A DNA stretch of 64,000 nt from NCBI GenBank assembly GCA_963727015.1, contig CAVSEV010000013.1, positions 62,001-126,000 of the forward strand, written 5' to 3'. The DNA is from DATFVJ01 sp963727015. Its GTDB lineage: Bacteria > Actinomycetota > Actinomycetes > Streptosporangiales > Streptosporangiaceae. The position numbers and the translations under genes were made by a program. Under the pieces are notes generated by a model. That model worked only from the letters and a program-made list of their open reading frames with translations, did no database searches and was not told where the DNA came from. Each line of letters opens with the position of its first letter. Positions within the stretch are counted from its first letter, which is position 1. This document shows, piece after piece, positions 27,599 through 36,984 of the stretch.

Positions 27599-29227
27599 CT
27601 ACTTCCGCAGCGAGCGATAACGCCTGATCAGGGCATTGGTCGACGAGTCGTGGGTGAGGCCGGGTTCGGTTTCGCTCGCAAGCTCGGGAATGATCTGCTT
27701 GGCGAGCACCTTGCCGAGCTCGACACCCCACTGGTCGAACGAGTCGACGTCCCAGATGGCGCCCTGGGTGAAGACGCTGTGTTCATAGAGCGCGACCAGC
27801 GAGCCGAGCAGCCGAGGAGTCAGCTTCTCGGCAAGGAGCACATTGGTCGGCCGGTTCCCCGCCATCACGCGGTGCGGCACGACACTGGCCGGCGTGCCGT
27901 CCGCACGGACCTCCTGCTCGGTCTTGCCGAAGGCAAGCGCCTGCGCTTGGGCGAACACGTTAGAGGACAGGATGTCGTGATGGTCACGCAACGGGTTGAG
28001 GGTCTTGGCGAACCCGATGAGGTCGACAGGAATCAGCTTGGTGCCCTGGTGGATCAGCTGATAGAAGCTGTGCTGGCCGTTGGTGCCTGGCTCGCCCCAG
28101 TAGACCGCGCCGGTCTGGTAGTCCACCGGCCGGCCATCGAGCGTGACGTGCTTGCCGTTGGATTCCATGGTCAGTTGCTGCAGGTAGGCGGGGAAGCGCT
28201 TCAGGTACTGCTCGTAGGGCAGCACGGCGACTGTCTGGGCGCCAAAGAAATCCCCGTACCAGACTGCGAGCAGGCCCATGAGAACCGGCAGGTTCGCCGC
28301 AAGCGGCGCGGTGCGGAAATGCTCGTCCATGTCGTGGAATCCGGCCAGCATCTCGCGGAAGTTCGCCGGCCCGATGGCAACCATCGTCGACAGGCCAATG
28401 GCCGAATCCATCGAGTAACGGCCGCCAACCCAATCCCAGAAGCCGAACATGTTCGCGGTGTCGATGCCGAATTCGGCGACACGCTCGGCATTGGTCGATA
28501 CGGCCACGAAGTGCCTGGCGACCGCCTTCTCGTCGCCAAGCTCCCCAACCACCCAGTCGCGCGCCGACGTGGCGTTGGTGATGGTCTCGAGCGTGCCGAA
28601 CGTCTTGGACGAGACGATGAACAGAGTTTCCTCCGCGGACAGATCCCTGGTCGCCTCGACGAAGTCGGTCGAGTCGACATTGGAGACGAACCTGAAGGTC
28701 ATGTCGCGGCGCGAGTAATGGCGGAGTGCCTCGTAGGCCATCACCGGCCCGAGATCGGAGCCGCCGATCCCGATGTTGACGATGTTCCTTATCGGCTTGC
28801 CCGTGTGGCCCATCCACTGCGCTGACCGCACCGATTCCGCGAAGTCGCTCATCCGGTCAAGGACAGCGTTGACCTCCTCGACGACGTCCACCCCGTCGAC
28901 CACGAGCGCGGTGCCCCTGGGCATTCGGAGCGCGACGTGGAGAACGGACCGGCCTTCTGAGACGTTGATGTGCTCGCCGCGGAACATCGCCTCGCGCCGC
29001 TGCGCGACTCCTGATTCTTCCGCGAGGTCCACGAGCAGCCGCATGGTCTCGCCGGTGACCCGGTTCTTCGAGTAGTCCAGGTAGAGGCCGGCCGCCTCGG
29101 CCACCAGTCGCTCACCACGCGCCGGGTCCGCCGCGAAGAGGTCCCTGAGATGCTGGCCGGAAATCTCGGCGTGATGCCGCTCAAGTGCCTGGTAAGCGGG
29201 CCGGTCTCGAAGTGGGGTCACGGGCAT
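27599..29227 (-). CDS. pgi: Glucose-6-phosphate isomerase
   Basis: 542 aa glycolytic enzyme interconverting glucose 6-phosphate and fructose 6-phosphate. Signatures: NIGIGGSDLGPVMAYEAL, FIVSSKTFGTLETITN, and QQLTMESNGKHV, plus GAVYWGEPGTNGQHSFYQLIHQGT and KLTPRLLGSLVALYEH. All are intact and the length is normal. The ATG start lies at 29227 and overlaps the end of a transaldolase-like remnant, which matches the tal-pgi order of actinobacterial pentose phosphate operons. Long frames on the opposite strand are shadows. Confidence 0.95.
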   Translation of the reverse strand: MPVTPLRDRPAYQALERHHAEISGQHLRDLFAADPARGERLVAEAAGLYLDYSKNRVTGETMRLLVDLAEESGVAQRREAMFRGEHINVSEGRSVLHVALRMPRGTALVVDGVDVVEEVNAVLDRMSDFAESVRSAQWMGHTGKPIRNIVNIGIGGSDLGPVMAYEALRHYSRRDMTFRFVSNVDSTDFVEATRDLSAEETLFIVSSKTFGTLETITNATSARDWVVGELGDEKAVARHFVAVSTNAERVAEFGIDTANMFGFWDWVGGRYSMDSAIGLSTMVAIGPANFREMLAGFHDMDEHFRTAPLAANLPVLMGLLAVWYGDFFGAQTVAVLPYEQYLKRFPAYLQQLTMESNGKHVTLDGRPVDYQTGAVYWGEPGTNGQHSFYQLIHQGTKLIPVDLIGFAKTLNPLRDHHDILSSNVFAQAQALAFGKTEQEVRADGTPASVVPHRVMAGNRPTNVLLAEKLTPRLLGSLVALYEHSVFTQGAIWDVDSFDQWGVELGKVLAKQIIPELASETEPGLTHDSSTNALIRRYRSLRK

Positions 29228-29360
29228 GGCGGGTATCTCCGATCAGTCGGGCGGTACGGGGCTGGCGGCCCATCAGGCGTAACGTCGATCCTCGCCATCA
29301 GGTCCTGCCACGCTTCAACGAATGATTTCGCACCCTCGGCCCTGACGTTCACAGCGGCTC
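29218..29360 (-). pseudogene. Transaldolase C-terminal remnant
   Basis: A frame on the minus strand reads AVNVRAEGAKSFVEAWQD then LMARIDVTPDGPP and stops just inside pgi. The segment EGxKSFVEAWxxLMxxI is what the last helix of actinobacterial transaldolase looks like, and tal normally precedes pgi. The body of tal is absent from the gap up to 29551, which otherwise shows no gene. Identification rests on about 25 residues. Confidence 0.45.
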
Positions 29361-29551
29361 GCCACCTTGCCGCGCGACCTCCATCATGATCGGGGCAGGT
29401 GGCGGCCAGCAGGATGGGGCAGTGACGCCAGGTCAGCGGGGCGACGGCGAGCGGCTGGCGCGAATGGCAGGTTTGCTAGGCGTAGTCCCGATCTTCGGCG
29501 GCGCGGATCGGCGCCCAAACGACGACCGGGGTAAGGATGGCACCAGCTGTC

Positions 29552-30484
29552 CTATGCGGCGCTGTCCCCGGGATCGACGCCATGCTCACGGAGCAGGGCC
29601 TGCAGGCGAACGACCTCGGCGCGCAGCCGCTCCGCCTCCTTGGATACAGAGACGACGTCCCCAGGGACCGAACCCGCCTGGCCCGAACCCGCCTGGCCCG
29701 AACCCGCCTGGCCCGAACCCGCCTGGCCCGACGCGCGCCGCACGGCCTCCCTCCTCAGCTCCTGCCTCTTGGCCAGCCTCCGCGCAAGTAACTCCTTTTC
29801 CTTATCGCGCAGGGCGGCGGCTTTTGTGAAGTCCTGAGCGTCGATCGCGACCTCTTTCTCCCTGCGCAGCCCGGCGATCTGCGCGTCATATTCGCGGAGC
29901 TCGCTCGTTAGCGGCTCCGGCTCGATGCCGAGGCGCCGCTCGATGGCCGCCAGGCGCCCGGCAATCAAGTCGAGCCGATCAACAATGTCGTCGATGAAGT
30001 CGGGGAGGCGGCGGCCGGCTCGCGACGCGCGCTTCTCACCCGGGTTCCCGTGGAGCAACTCGATCACCGCGTGCCGGACCCGGTCCACGTCCGCGCCAAG
30101 CGCCATCAGCACCCGGGCGCCGACGCCTTCGCCCTCACGGATCAGGCCGAGCAGGATGTGCTCGGTGCCGATGTAGTTGTGGTTAAGCCGCTGCGACTCG
30201 CGCAGCGAAAGCTCGAGCACTTTCTTGGCACGCGGCGTGAACGGGATGTGCCCCGACTTGGAGTGCTGGGGCTGGCCATGGCCGATTGTCTCCTCGACCT
30301 GCTGACGCACTGCCTCCAGGCTGATCCCCAGCGACACGAGCGCCTTCGCGGCTACTCCTTCGCCTTCGTGGATGAGGCCAAGCAAGAGGTGTTCCGTGCC
30401 GATGTAGTCGTGATTGAGCATCCTGGCCTCCTCCTGGGCCAGGACGACAATCCGCCGCGCGCGATCGGTGAACCTCTCGAACAT
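29552..30484 (-). CDS. Stand-alone Clp N-domain protein with UVR motif
   Basis: About 310 aa from ATG 30484 (MFERFTDRARRIVVLAQEEA, the ClpC start). Two Clp_N repeats (NHDYIGTEHLLLGLIHEGEG and NHNYIGTEHILLGLIREGEG) are followed by an IDDIVDRLDLIAGRL linker and a UvrB/C-like motif (REKEVAIDAQDFTKAAALRD), then a basic stretch, four GQAGS pentapeptides and a coiled coil (SKEAERLRAEVVRLQALLRE). AAA+ ATPase domains are absent, so it is not an unfoldase; it could be an adaptor or a decoy that binds ClpC clients or arginine-phosphate marks. The GQAGS stretch is a 15-bp minisatellite at 29668-29728. Confidence 0.8.
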   Translation of the reverse strand: MFERFTDRARRIVVLAQEEARMLNHDYIGTEHLLLGLIHEGEGVAAKALVSLGISLEAVRQQVEETIGHGQPQHSKSGHIPFTPRAKKVLELSLRESQRLNHNYIGTEHILLGLIREGEGVGARVLMALGADVDRVRHAVIELLHGNPGEKRASRAGRRLPDFIDDIVDRLDLIAGRLAAIERRLGIEPEPLTSELREYDAQIAGLRREKEVAIDAQDFTKAAALRDKEKELLARRLAKRQELRREAVRRASGQAGSGQAGSGQAGSGQAGSVPGDVVSVSKEAERLRAEVVRLQALLREHGVDPGDSAA

Positions 30485-30607
30485 CTTCACATTCCCATCT
30501 GGCGGCAAAGCCGTGACGGTCCACGCGGCCCGCTCACAAAGGGGCCAACGGTAAACAGTCTGCACCCGTCCGCCGCCGCCTCAGCGCCGGTGGCAACGGC
30601 TTTTGCC

Positions 30608-30657
30608 TTAACGGCTGCGCCACCTGACGCATCAGTGCCAGCCGGCACAGCCGTTAA
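30608..30657. repeat. 50-bp inverted repeat
   Basis: Arms ttaacggctg and cagccgttaa (10 perfect pairs, extendable with mismatches) about 125 bases before the Clp-N start. May be regulatory or a mobile palindrome; the cagccgtta half recurs near 16217 and 55503. Confidence 0.5.
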
Positions 30658-31026
30658 TAGGGCTGCGCTGAGCCCCTGTCATGCGTGACGGCCCGGCGTG
30701 CCGCCCCGGCGGGGCCGCCCCGCGCCGCCGTTAGGGCTGTGCTGGCCCGGGGGACGATTCCCCGGAACCCCCCGTCAGGAGAGATGCCGCGACGAAGATC
30801 GGCAGGAGAAGCAGCATCCTTCCCGCGAACGCCACCACCGGGCATCCACGCAGACCCCCAACCGCCAGGCACCCATACGCACCCCCGGCCACGAGGCACC
30901 GATGCGGTCCGGCAAACGGCCGGGCAGGAATGTGCTCGGCCGTCTGCAGTCTGCTCGGCCGCATTGCCGATTTGACCGCCATGGCGCCGATAGTGGCGGC
31001 CGAGCGTGTCCTCGCCTTCCCGCGTC

Positions 31027-31082
31027 GGCACACAATGGCCCATTGTGTGCCGTATATGGCAGACAATGGGCCATTGTGTGCC
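31027..31082. repeat. 56-bp palindrome, TATA-centred
   Basis: Two 25-base arms (ggcacacaatggcccattgt plus gtgcc, and its inverse with one mismatch) around the loop gtatat. Each arm is itself nearly palindromic around ggcc, so it could form a cruciform or bind a dimeric protein in several ways. Confidence 0.8.
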
Positions 31083-31145
31083 GTGCGGTTCTCCCGGCCA
31101 AGATCCACGGGAGACCCTAACGGCGCGGCTGGGTGCGGATGGCGG

Positions 31146-31255
31146 TCGGGCAGGGATGGGCTCGGCCTCGGGCAGGGATGGGCTCCTCGGGCAGGGATGG
31201 GCTCGGCCTCGGGCAGGGATGGGCTCGGCCTCGGGCAGGGATGGGCTCGGCCTTG
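31146..31255. repeat. 21-bp minisatellite
   Basis: Five copies of gggcagggatgggctcggcct, intergenic, one copy shortened to gggcagggatgggctcct. Confidence 0.85.
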
Positions 31256-31492
31256 CTGGGGCGCCGGCCTCCTGCTCGGGCACCGGCCGGCCGCCCTGGA
31301 GCCGGCCGGTGCCCGGGCGCCGGCAGGCTGCCCTGGAGTCCGCCGCGTGACCGGGCGCCGGCCGCGTACGTGGACATCGGCCGTCCGTTCGGGGCACCGG
31401 CCGGCTGCTGGGCCTCTGCTCGGGCGTGCGCAGCCCGGACAGCCGGTCGAGCGCCTGTACCTATTGTCGGTGGTCGCAGATAGCCTGGCCGG

Positions 31493-34400
31493 GTGCTTGA
31501 GTCGCTGCATCCGGCGGTGCGTAGCTGGTTCGAACGCCGGTTTCCTGCTGGGCCGACAGCGCCCCAGGAGGGCGGCTGGCCGCAGATCGCGGCCGGTGCG
31601 CACACCTTGATTGCGGCGCCGACCGGATCAGGCAAGACGCTGGCCGCGTTTCTCGTCTGCATCGACCGGATCTACCGCGCGCACGAGGCGGGCACCGACC
31701 TGAGCGACGGCCCCCAAGTGGTATACGTTTCACCGCTCAAGGCGCTGGCGGTCGACATCCGCGAGAACCTCGAGACGCCGCTCCGCGAGATCGCTGCGGT
31801 CGCCGCCGAGCTGGGGCTGAGCGCGCCCGAGATCCGGGTGGCCGTCCGGACCGGGGACACCGCCGCAGCGCAGCGCGCCGCCATGCTGCGGCATCCGCCG
31901 AACTTCCTCATTACCACCCCGGAGTCGCTGTACCTCCTGGTCACCGCGGACCGGAGCCGCGCCATGCTCCGCGCGACCCAGACGGTCATCGTCGACGAGA
32001 TCCACGCGGTCGCTGGTAATAAGAGGGGGTCTCACCTCGCCCTGACGCTCGAGCGCCTGACCTACGTGGCGGAGGGGCCGGTGCAGCGCGTCGGCCTGTC
32101 CGCCACGCAGCGCCCAATTGAGACCGTCGCCCGGCTGCTGGTCGGGGCGGGCGCGGACCGCTCGGCCCCGGATGGCTCGCCGTGCTGCGCGATCGTCGAC
32201 GTCGGGCACCTGCGTGCCCTCGACCTCGCGCTCGAACTTCCCGACGACGAGCTTGGCGCTGTCCCCTCCGCGGAACAGATGGCCGAGATTCTTGATCTCA
32301 TCGCGGAGCACGTCACTGAGCACAGGACAACGCTCGTATTCGTGAACACCAGGCGGATGGCCGAGCGGGTGGCGCACCAGCTAGGCGAGCGGCTCGGGGA
32401 GGATCAGGTCGCCGCTCACCACGGCAGCCTGTCCGTCGCCAGGCGCCAGCGCGTGGAGTCACGGCTGCGCGCCGGTGACCTCAAGGCCCTGGTGGCGACG
32501 GCTTCGCTGGAGCTCGGCATTGACGTCGGGCCGGTGGAGCTTGTCTGCCAGATCGGCTCGCCGCGCAGCTTCGCGACGTTCCTCCAGCGGGTGGGCCGTT
32601 CCAACCACACCCGCACGGGGACACCATCGGGGCGGCTGTACCCGACGTCGCGCGACGAACTGGTCGAGTGCGCGGCGCTGCTGCGCGGCGTGCGGCACGG
32701 CCGACTCGACGCGCTCCAGGTGCCTTCCGCGCCACTGGACATCCTGGCCCAGCAGGTGGTGGCCGAGTGCGCGGCCGAGCAATGGTCACAAGACGACCTG
32801 CTGCAGCTCGTCAGGGGTGCGGCGCCGTTCGCGGCGTTGTCGGCAGAAGACTTCGAAGACGTGCTTGAGCTGATGTCGGAGGGGATCCACACCGGCCGCG
32901 GCCGCCGTGCAGCTTACCTGCACCGCGACCGGGTGGGCGGCCGCCTGCGGGGGCGGCGGGGTGCCCGGCTTGCGGCGCTCACGTCGGGCGGTGCCATCCC
33001 GGAACTCGGCGACTACCGTGTGCTGGCCGAGCCTGACGGCACTCCAGTCGGGACGGTGAACGAGGACTGGGCGATCGAGAGCATGGCAGGCGACGTGTTC
33101 CTGCTCGGCACAACCTCCTGGCGGATCCGCAGGGTGGAGCCTGGCACGGTCAGGGTTGTCGACGCCCAGGGAGCGCCGCCCTCCGTGCCGTTCTGGCTCG
33201 GGGAGGCGCCGGGACGTACGGAAGAACTCTCCGCAGAGGTCTCCGATCTACGGCGGGCGGTCGCCGCCAGGCTCGCCGCCGGTGAGCCTGGCAGCGCCGG
33301 CCACTGGCTGCGGCAGGAGTGCGGAATCGGCCAGGCCGCCGCCGACACCATCACGGCCTACCTCGGAGCCGGTCTTGCCGCCCTCGGGACGCTTCCGACC
33401 ATGGACACCATCGTGCTGGAAAGGTTCTTCGACGAGAGCGGGGGCATGCAGCTTGTCGGGCACGCGCCGTTCGGCGCCAGGCTGAACCGTGCGCTCGGGC
33501 TCGCCCTGCGTAAGCGATTCTGCGTGACATTTGACTTCGAACTGCAGGCCGCCGCCAGCGACGACGCGATCCTGCTCTCGCTCGGGCCACAGCACAGCTT
33601 CCCGCTCGAGCGGGTGCCGAAATTCCTCGCCTCGAAAACGGTGGAGAACGTGGTCAGGCAGGCGGTCCTCACCTCGCCCATGTTCCAGGCACGGTGGCGG
33701 TGGAACCTGAACCGGTCGCTGGCCGTGCTGAGGATGCGAGGCGGCCGCAAGAACCCGCCGGCCATCCAGCGCATGGAGGCCGATGACCTGATGGTCGCGA
33801 TCTTCCCGACGCTTGCCGCGTGCCAGGAGAACGTCGCCCCTGGCCCGCTGGAGATTCCGGCCCACCCGCTTGTGTACCAGACGCTCGAGGACTGCCTGCG
33901 CGAGGCAATGGACATCGACGGGCTGAAGCAGCTGCTTGACAGGATCGACTCCGGCCAGGTCAGCGTTGTCGTGCGGGATACCACCGAACCTTCGGTACTC
34001 GCTCACGAGATCTTGAACGGCCGGCCCTTCACCTACCTGGACGACGCACCGCTGGAAGAACGCCGCAGCCGGGCGGTTCAGCTCCGGCGCGGCCTGCCCG
34101 TCGAGGCTCGTGACCTGGCCAGGCTCGATCCAAGTGCGATCGAACGCGTGCGGGCACAGGTTGCGCCTGACCCGCGCGACGCGGACGAGTTGCACGACTT
34201 GCTGATGACGCTGGTCGGGCTCCGGCCGGTGGCGGACTGGCACGGCTGGCTGCGCACGCTGGTCAGCGACGGCCGCGCCGTCTCCGTCGACGCACCGGGC
34301 GGGGTGCTGTGGTGCGCGGTCGAGAGGCTGCCCCTCATCGAGGCACTGTTTCCAGGCGCGCGCGTGACGCAGCCTCACCGGTCACCGCCCTCCGCAGACA

Positions 34401-36142
34401 CCGCACCTGCCGCAGAGAAGGCACGCGCTGCCGGCACGGTACCCCATGTGGACACGGCGCCCGCCGCGGATGCGGCACGCGTTGCGGATGCGGCACACTC
34501 CCCGGATGCGGCACGCGTTGCGGATGCGGCACGCGGTGCGGATGCCGCACCCGTTACCGATGCGGCACAGGCCGCGGATGCCGCACCCGTTACCGATGCG
34601 GCACCCGTTACCGATGCGGCACCCGTTACCGATGCGGCTCTGGCTGCGGCAATTGACCCGGACGACGCCGCCGCGGAGATGCTCCGCGGCCATCTTGACT
34701 GCCGCGGTCCTGTCACGGTCACGGAACTGTCGCTGGTGACGGGGCTCGCGGAGGCCGACGCGCTGCGCGGGCTCGGCCGCCTCGAACAGGAGGGTTTCGC
34801 CATCAGGGGGCACTTCACCGCGCCAGACGGTGCCGGGGAACCGCGCCGTCCAGGCGAGCCCGGAGGGCCCGGAGGGCTCGGAGGGATGACCTCCCGGGAA
34901 CCTCCCGAGGAGCGCCACCCCGGGGGGCCCGAAGGGCCCGGGGGGCCCGGGGGGACGGCCCCATGGGAGCCCCACGAAGAGTTCTGTTCCAGGCGGCTGC
35001 TTGCCCGGATCCACGCCTACACCCAGCAGCGGCTGCGGCGGGAGATCGAGCCAGTGACCGCTCAGGATTTCATGCGGTTCCTGTTGCGCTGGCAGCACGT
35101 GGCCGCTGGCACGCAACGAGAAGGCCGGGTCGGCGTGCTCGCCGTCGTCGAGCAGTTGCAGGGCTTCGAGCTTGCCGCGGGTGCCTGGGAAGACGCCGTG
35201 CTCGGTGCGCGGGTGGCGAACTACCGCCGCGACTGGCTGGACGACCTGTGCCTGTCGGGTGAGGTCACGTGGGGCCGGCTATCGGTACGCGCCGCGGAGC
35301 TTGACGAGGTCCCCAGGCGCAGTGGGATGACCCCGTCACGCTCGACCCCGATCACTTTGACGATCCGGGCCGACCTGCCCTGGCTGCTCCGGGCGGCCCG
35401 CGGCGATCGCAAGCCCGCGCAGCCCGGCCCCGGCCGCACTCGGGATGTGCTCGACGCGCTGCGCGAGCACGGGGCGCTCTTCCAGCCCGACCTTGCCGCG
35501 CTGGCCGGCCGCCTGCCCACCGAGGTCGAGGAGGCACTGTGGGACGCAGTGGCCCGCGGGCTCGTCACTGCGGACGGCTTCCGCGCCGTCCGCGCCCTGC
35601 TGCGCCGCCGCAGTCTCGCGAGGACGCCGCAGCGCCGGGGACTTCGCCGCGGGCGGGGGATGATGACGGCGGAATCGGGCGGACGGTGGTCGCTGCTACC
35701 CGACGCGATGGCGCAGGAAGATCGTGACGAATTGGCGGAAGCCGTTGCGGAGCAGCTGGCTGCCCGGTGGGGCGTGGTCTTCCGTGACCTCGTGGCCCGC
35801 GAGAATCTCGCCGTGCCCTGGCGCGAGGTGCTTTGGGCGTTCCGGCGCATGGAGGCGCGTGGAACGATCAGGGGCGGCCGTTTCGTCGCCGGTTTCAGCG
35901 GCGAGCAGTTCGCGCTGCCTGAAGCGGTGGACGCGCTGCGATCGGTCAGAAAGCTGGAGCGCACCGGCGAGCAGGTAACGCTCTCGGCCGCGGACCCGCT
36001 CAACCTCGCGGGAATCGTGCTCCCTGGACCGCGCGTCCCCGCGCTGCCTTCGAACTCGCTCACCTACACCGACGGCGCGATGGCCGCCGATTCCGCGCAG
36101 AGCCGGCCCGTCGCCGGCGAACGGCCGATGCTGAGCGCCTGA
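31493..36142 (+). CDS. lhr: Lhr-type superfamily 2 DNA helicase, long form
   Basis: 1549 aa. The helicase core holds Walker A APTGSGKT at 42-49, DEIH at 168-171, SATQRP, a RecA-2 domain with the helicase end (TASLELGIDVGPVELVCQIGS, LQRVGRSNHT), the Lhr winged helix and core. Lhr proteins unwind DNA or RNA-DNA duplexes 3' to 5' and help DNA repair, expressed from mitomycin-induced operons in mycobacteria. The C-terminal half contains two low-complexity inserts: an Asp-Ala-Ala run at about 982-1049 and a Gly-Pro run at about 1118-1150. The start is GTG with a weak ribosome site. Confidence 0.9.
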   Translation: MLESLHPAVRSWFERRFPAGPTAPQEGGWPQIAAGAHTLIAAPTGSGKTLAAFLVCIDRIYRAHEAGTDLSDGPQVVYVSPLKALAVDIRENLETPLREIAAVAAELGLSAPEIRVAVRTGDTAAAQRAAMLRHPPNFLITTPESLYLLVTADRSRAMLRATQTVIVDEIHAVAGNKRGSHLALTLERLTYVAEGPVQRVGLSATQRPIETVARLLVGAGADRSAPDGSPCCAIVDVGHLRALDLALELPDDELGAVPSAEQMAEILDLIAEHVTEHRTTLVFVNTRRMAERVAHQLGERLGEDQVAAHHGSLSVARRQRVESRLRAGDLKALVATASLELGIDVGPVELVCQIGSPRSFATFLQRVGRSNHTRTGTPSGRLYPTSRDELVECAALLRGVRHGRLDALQVPSAPLDILAQQVVAECAAEQWSQDDLLQLVRGAAPFAALSAEDFEDVLELMSEGIHTGRGRRAAYLHRDRVGGRLRGRRGARLAALTSGGAIPELGDYRVLAEPDGTPVGTVNEDWAIESMAGDVFLLGTTSWRIRRVEPGTVRVVDAQGAPPSVPFWLGEAPGRTEELSAEVSDLRRAVAARLAAGEPGSAGHWLRQECGIGQAAADTITAYLGAGLAALGTLPTMDTIVLERFFDESGGMQLVGHAPFGARLNRALGLALRKRFCVTFDFELQAAASDDAILLSLGPQHSFPLERVPKFLASKTVENVVRQAVLTSPMFQARWRWNLNRSLAVLRMRGGRKNPPAIQRMEADDLMVAIFPTLAACQENVAPGPLEIPAHPLVYQTLEDCLREAMDIDGLKQLLDRIDSGQVSVVVRDTTEPSVLAHEILNGRPFTYLDDAPLEERRSRAVQLRRGLPVEARDLARLDPSAIERVRAQVAPDPRDADELHDLLMTLVGLRPVADWHGWLRTLVSDGRAVSVDAPGGVLWCAVERLPLIEALFPGARVTQPHRSPPSADTAPAAEKARAAGTVPHVDTAPAADAARVADAAHSPDAARVADAARGADAAPVTDAAQAADAAPVTDAAPVTDAAPVTDAALAAAIDPDDAAAEMLRGHLDCRGPVTVTELSLVTGLAEADALRGLGRLEQEGFAIRGHFTAPDGAGEPRRPGEPGGPGGLGGMTSREPPEERHPGGPEGPGGPGGTAPWEPHEEFCSRRLLARIHAYTQQRLRREIEPVTAQDFMRFLLRWQHVAAGTQREGRVGVLAVVEQLQGFELAAGAWEDAVLGARVANYRRDWLDDLCLSGEVTWGRLSVRAAELDEVPRRSGMTPSRSTPITLTIRADLPWLLRAARGDRKPAQPGPGRTRDVLDALREHGALFQPDLAALAGRLPTEVEEALWDAVARGLVTADGFRAVRALLRRRSLARTPQRRGLRRGRGMMTAESGGRWSLLPDAMAQEDRDELAEAVAEQLAARWGVVFRDLVARENLAVPWREVLWAFRRMEARGTIRGGRFVAGFSGEQFALPEAVDALRSVRKLERTGEQVTLSAADPLNLAGIVLPGPRVPALPSNSLTYTDGAMAADSAQSRPVAGERPMLSA
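34440..34640 (+). repeat. In-frame (V/A)TDAAP minisatellite inside lhr
   Basis: Fifteen to eighteen units of 12-15 bp (gatgcggcacccgttacc and related) code DAARVADAA and APVTDAAPVTDAA stretches between the helicase core and the C-terminal domain. A second, glycine-proline array follows at about 34850-34950. Confidence 0.85.
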
Positions 36143-36246
36143 CCGCCTGAGCATTTCCATGATCCAGGAGCTTTTCAGGGATCGGAGGCCGTCGCATAAC
36201 CGCCGATCTTCGGCCACCCAGCGTGTAGCACACAGCCGGCCATCGT

Positions 36247-36290
36247 GGTTGGCCCGTTGGTGGTGCTATAAGGCACCTAACGGGCCAACC
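36247..36290. terminator. Hairpin after lhr
   Basis: ggttggcccgttggtg pairs with cacctaacgggccaacc across a loop containing TATA, about 105 bases after the lhr stop. Could terminate lhr; shares the TATA-loop plan of 24364 and 31027. Confidence 0.5.
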
Positions 36291-36333
36291 AGGGTGAGCC
36301 GGGCGCCGAGAGGGGCCCGGCAATGCCAGTTTT

Positions 36334-36389
36334 CATGATCGCGGTGCCCTTCGGCGTACATAGTTACCGACAAATGGACCGGGATCATG
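36334..36389. repeat. ATGATC-ended palindrome
   Basis: Left arm catgatcgcggt and right arm accgggatcatg (11 of 12 pairs) bound a 56-base element; similar ends at 19789 and 45931. Confidence 0.55.
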
Positions 36390-36469
36390 GAACGTAGTCC
36401 TTCCACGCAACCGCTAGGCCAGGCGCCGGTTCCCGCGAGCAGGACCGGCGGATGGTCCCGCTGCGGTGC

Positions 36470-36548
36470 GAGCTGTGGTCGGTGGTCGCGGTCGGTGGTC
36501 GGTGGTCGGTCGGTGGTCGGTGGTCGGTGGTCGGTCGGCGGTCGGCGG
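36470..36548. repeat. Simple ggtcggt repeat
   Basis: A tract of tcggtggtcgg units of 7-11 bases. Overlapping short frames rich in GGRW are products of the repeat. Confidence 0.8.
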
Positions 36549-36660
36549 TCATACAGCCGATATCCACCACTGCGACACGTGTGATTGCGGCAACCGCCGC
36601 CACATTGCCGCTGACTGGGGACGCGCAACCGCGCCGTGCCGCCCAGTAGCCATTCCCCCA

Positions 36661-36953
36661 CTGAGACGCAAGTTACCTACTGAGACCAAGTTACCTATTG
36701 CGATACGAGTTACCTATTGGGCACAGATTACCTATTGAGATCAAATTATCTGTTGCGACACAAGCTAGCTACTGAGACCAAGTTACCTATTGCGATACAG
36801 GTTACCTATTGGGCACAGATTATCTATTGAGATCAAGTTATCTATTGCGACACAAGCTAGCTACTGAGACCAAGTTGCCTATTGCGATACAAGTTTATCT
36901 ATTGCGATAGTAACTTATTGCGACACAAGTTAGCTGCTGCGACACAAGTTGAC
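36661..36953. repeat. AT-rich higher-order tandem array
   Basis: About fifteen copies of an 18-19 base unit close to acctattgcgatacaagtt. Variants come in a fixed order of five, giving a 92-bp super-unit: actgagacc recurs at 36679, 36771 and 36863. The last copies decay toward 36953. Composition is near 45 percent GC by eye, in a genome near 70. No spacers, no frame. It lies between lhr and the VWA-like gene; function unknown (binding array, origin-like iterons or satellite). Confidence 0.85.
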
Positions 36954-36984
36954 TGGGGTGACGGCGCATGCCGCTGACCAGACA

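Larger units (their letters stand above)
30658..31492. other. Long gap before the helicase gene
   Basis: No coding frame has support. The gap contains the large palindrome at 31027-31082 and the 21-bp array at 31146-31255, followed by GC-rich imperfect duplications (ggcaccggccggc-like) to about 31420. Confidence 0.55.

Noticed and set aside
27650..28825. 391-residue open frame opposite pgi
   Set aside because: It is a high-GC shadow of the pgi gene with no domain of its own.
34850..34950. Collagen-like gene inside lhr
   Set aside because: The Gly-Pro tract is part of the lhr frame and comes from a short tandem repeat.
36661..36953. CRISPR array
   Set aside because: Units are contiguous and variants follow a fixed order with no unique spacers or cas genes; it is a tandem array.
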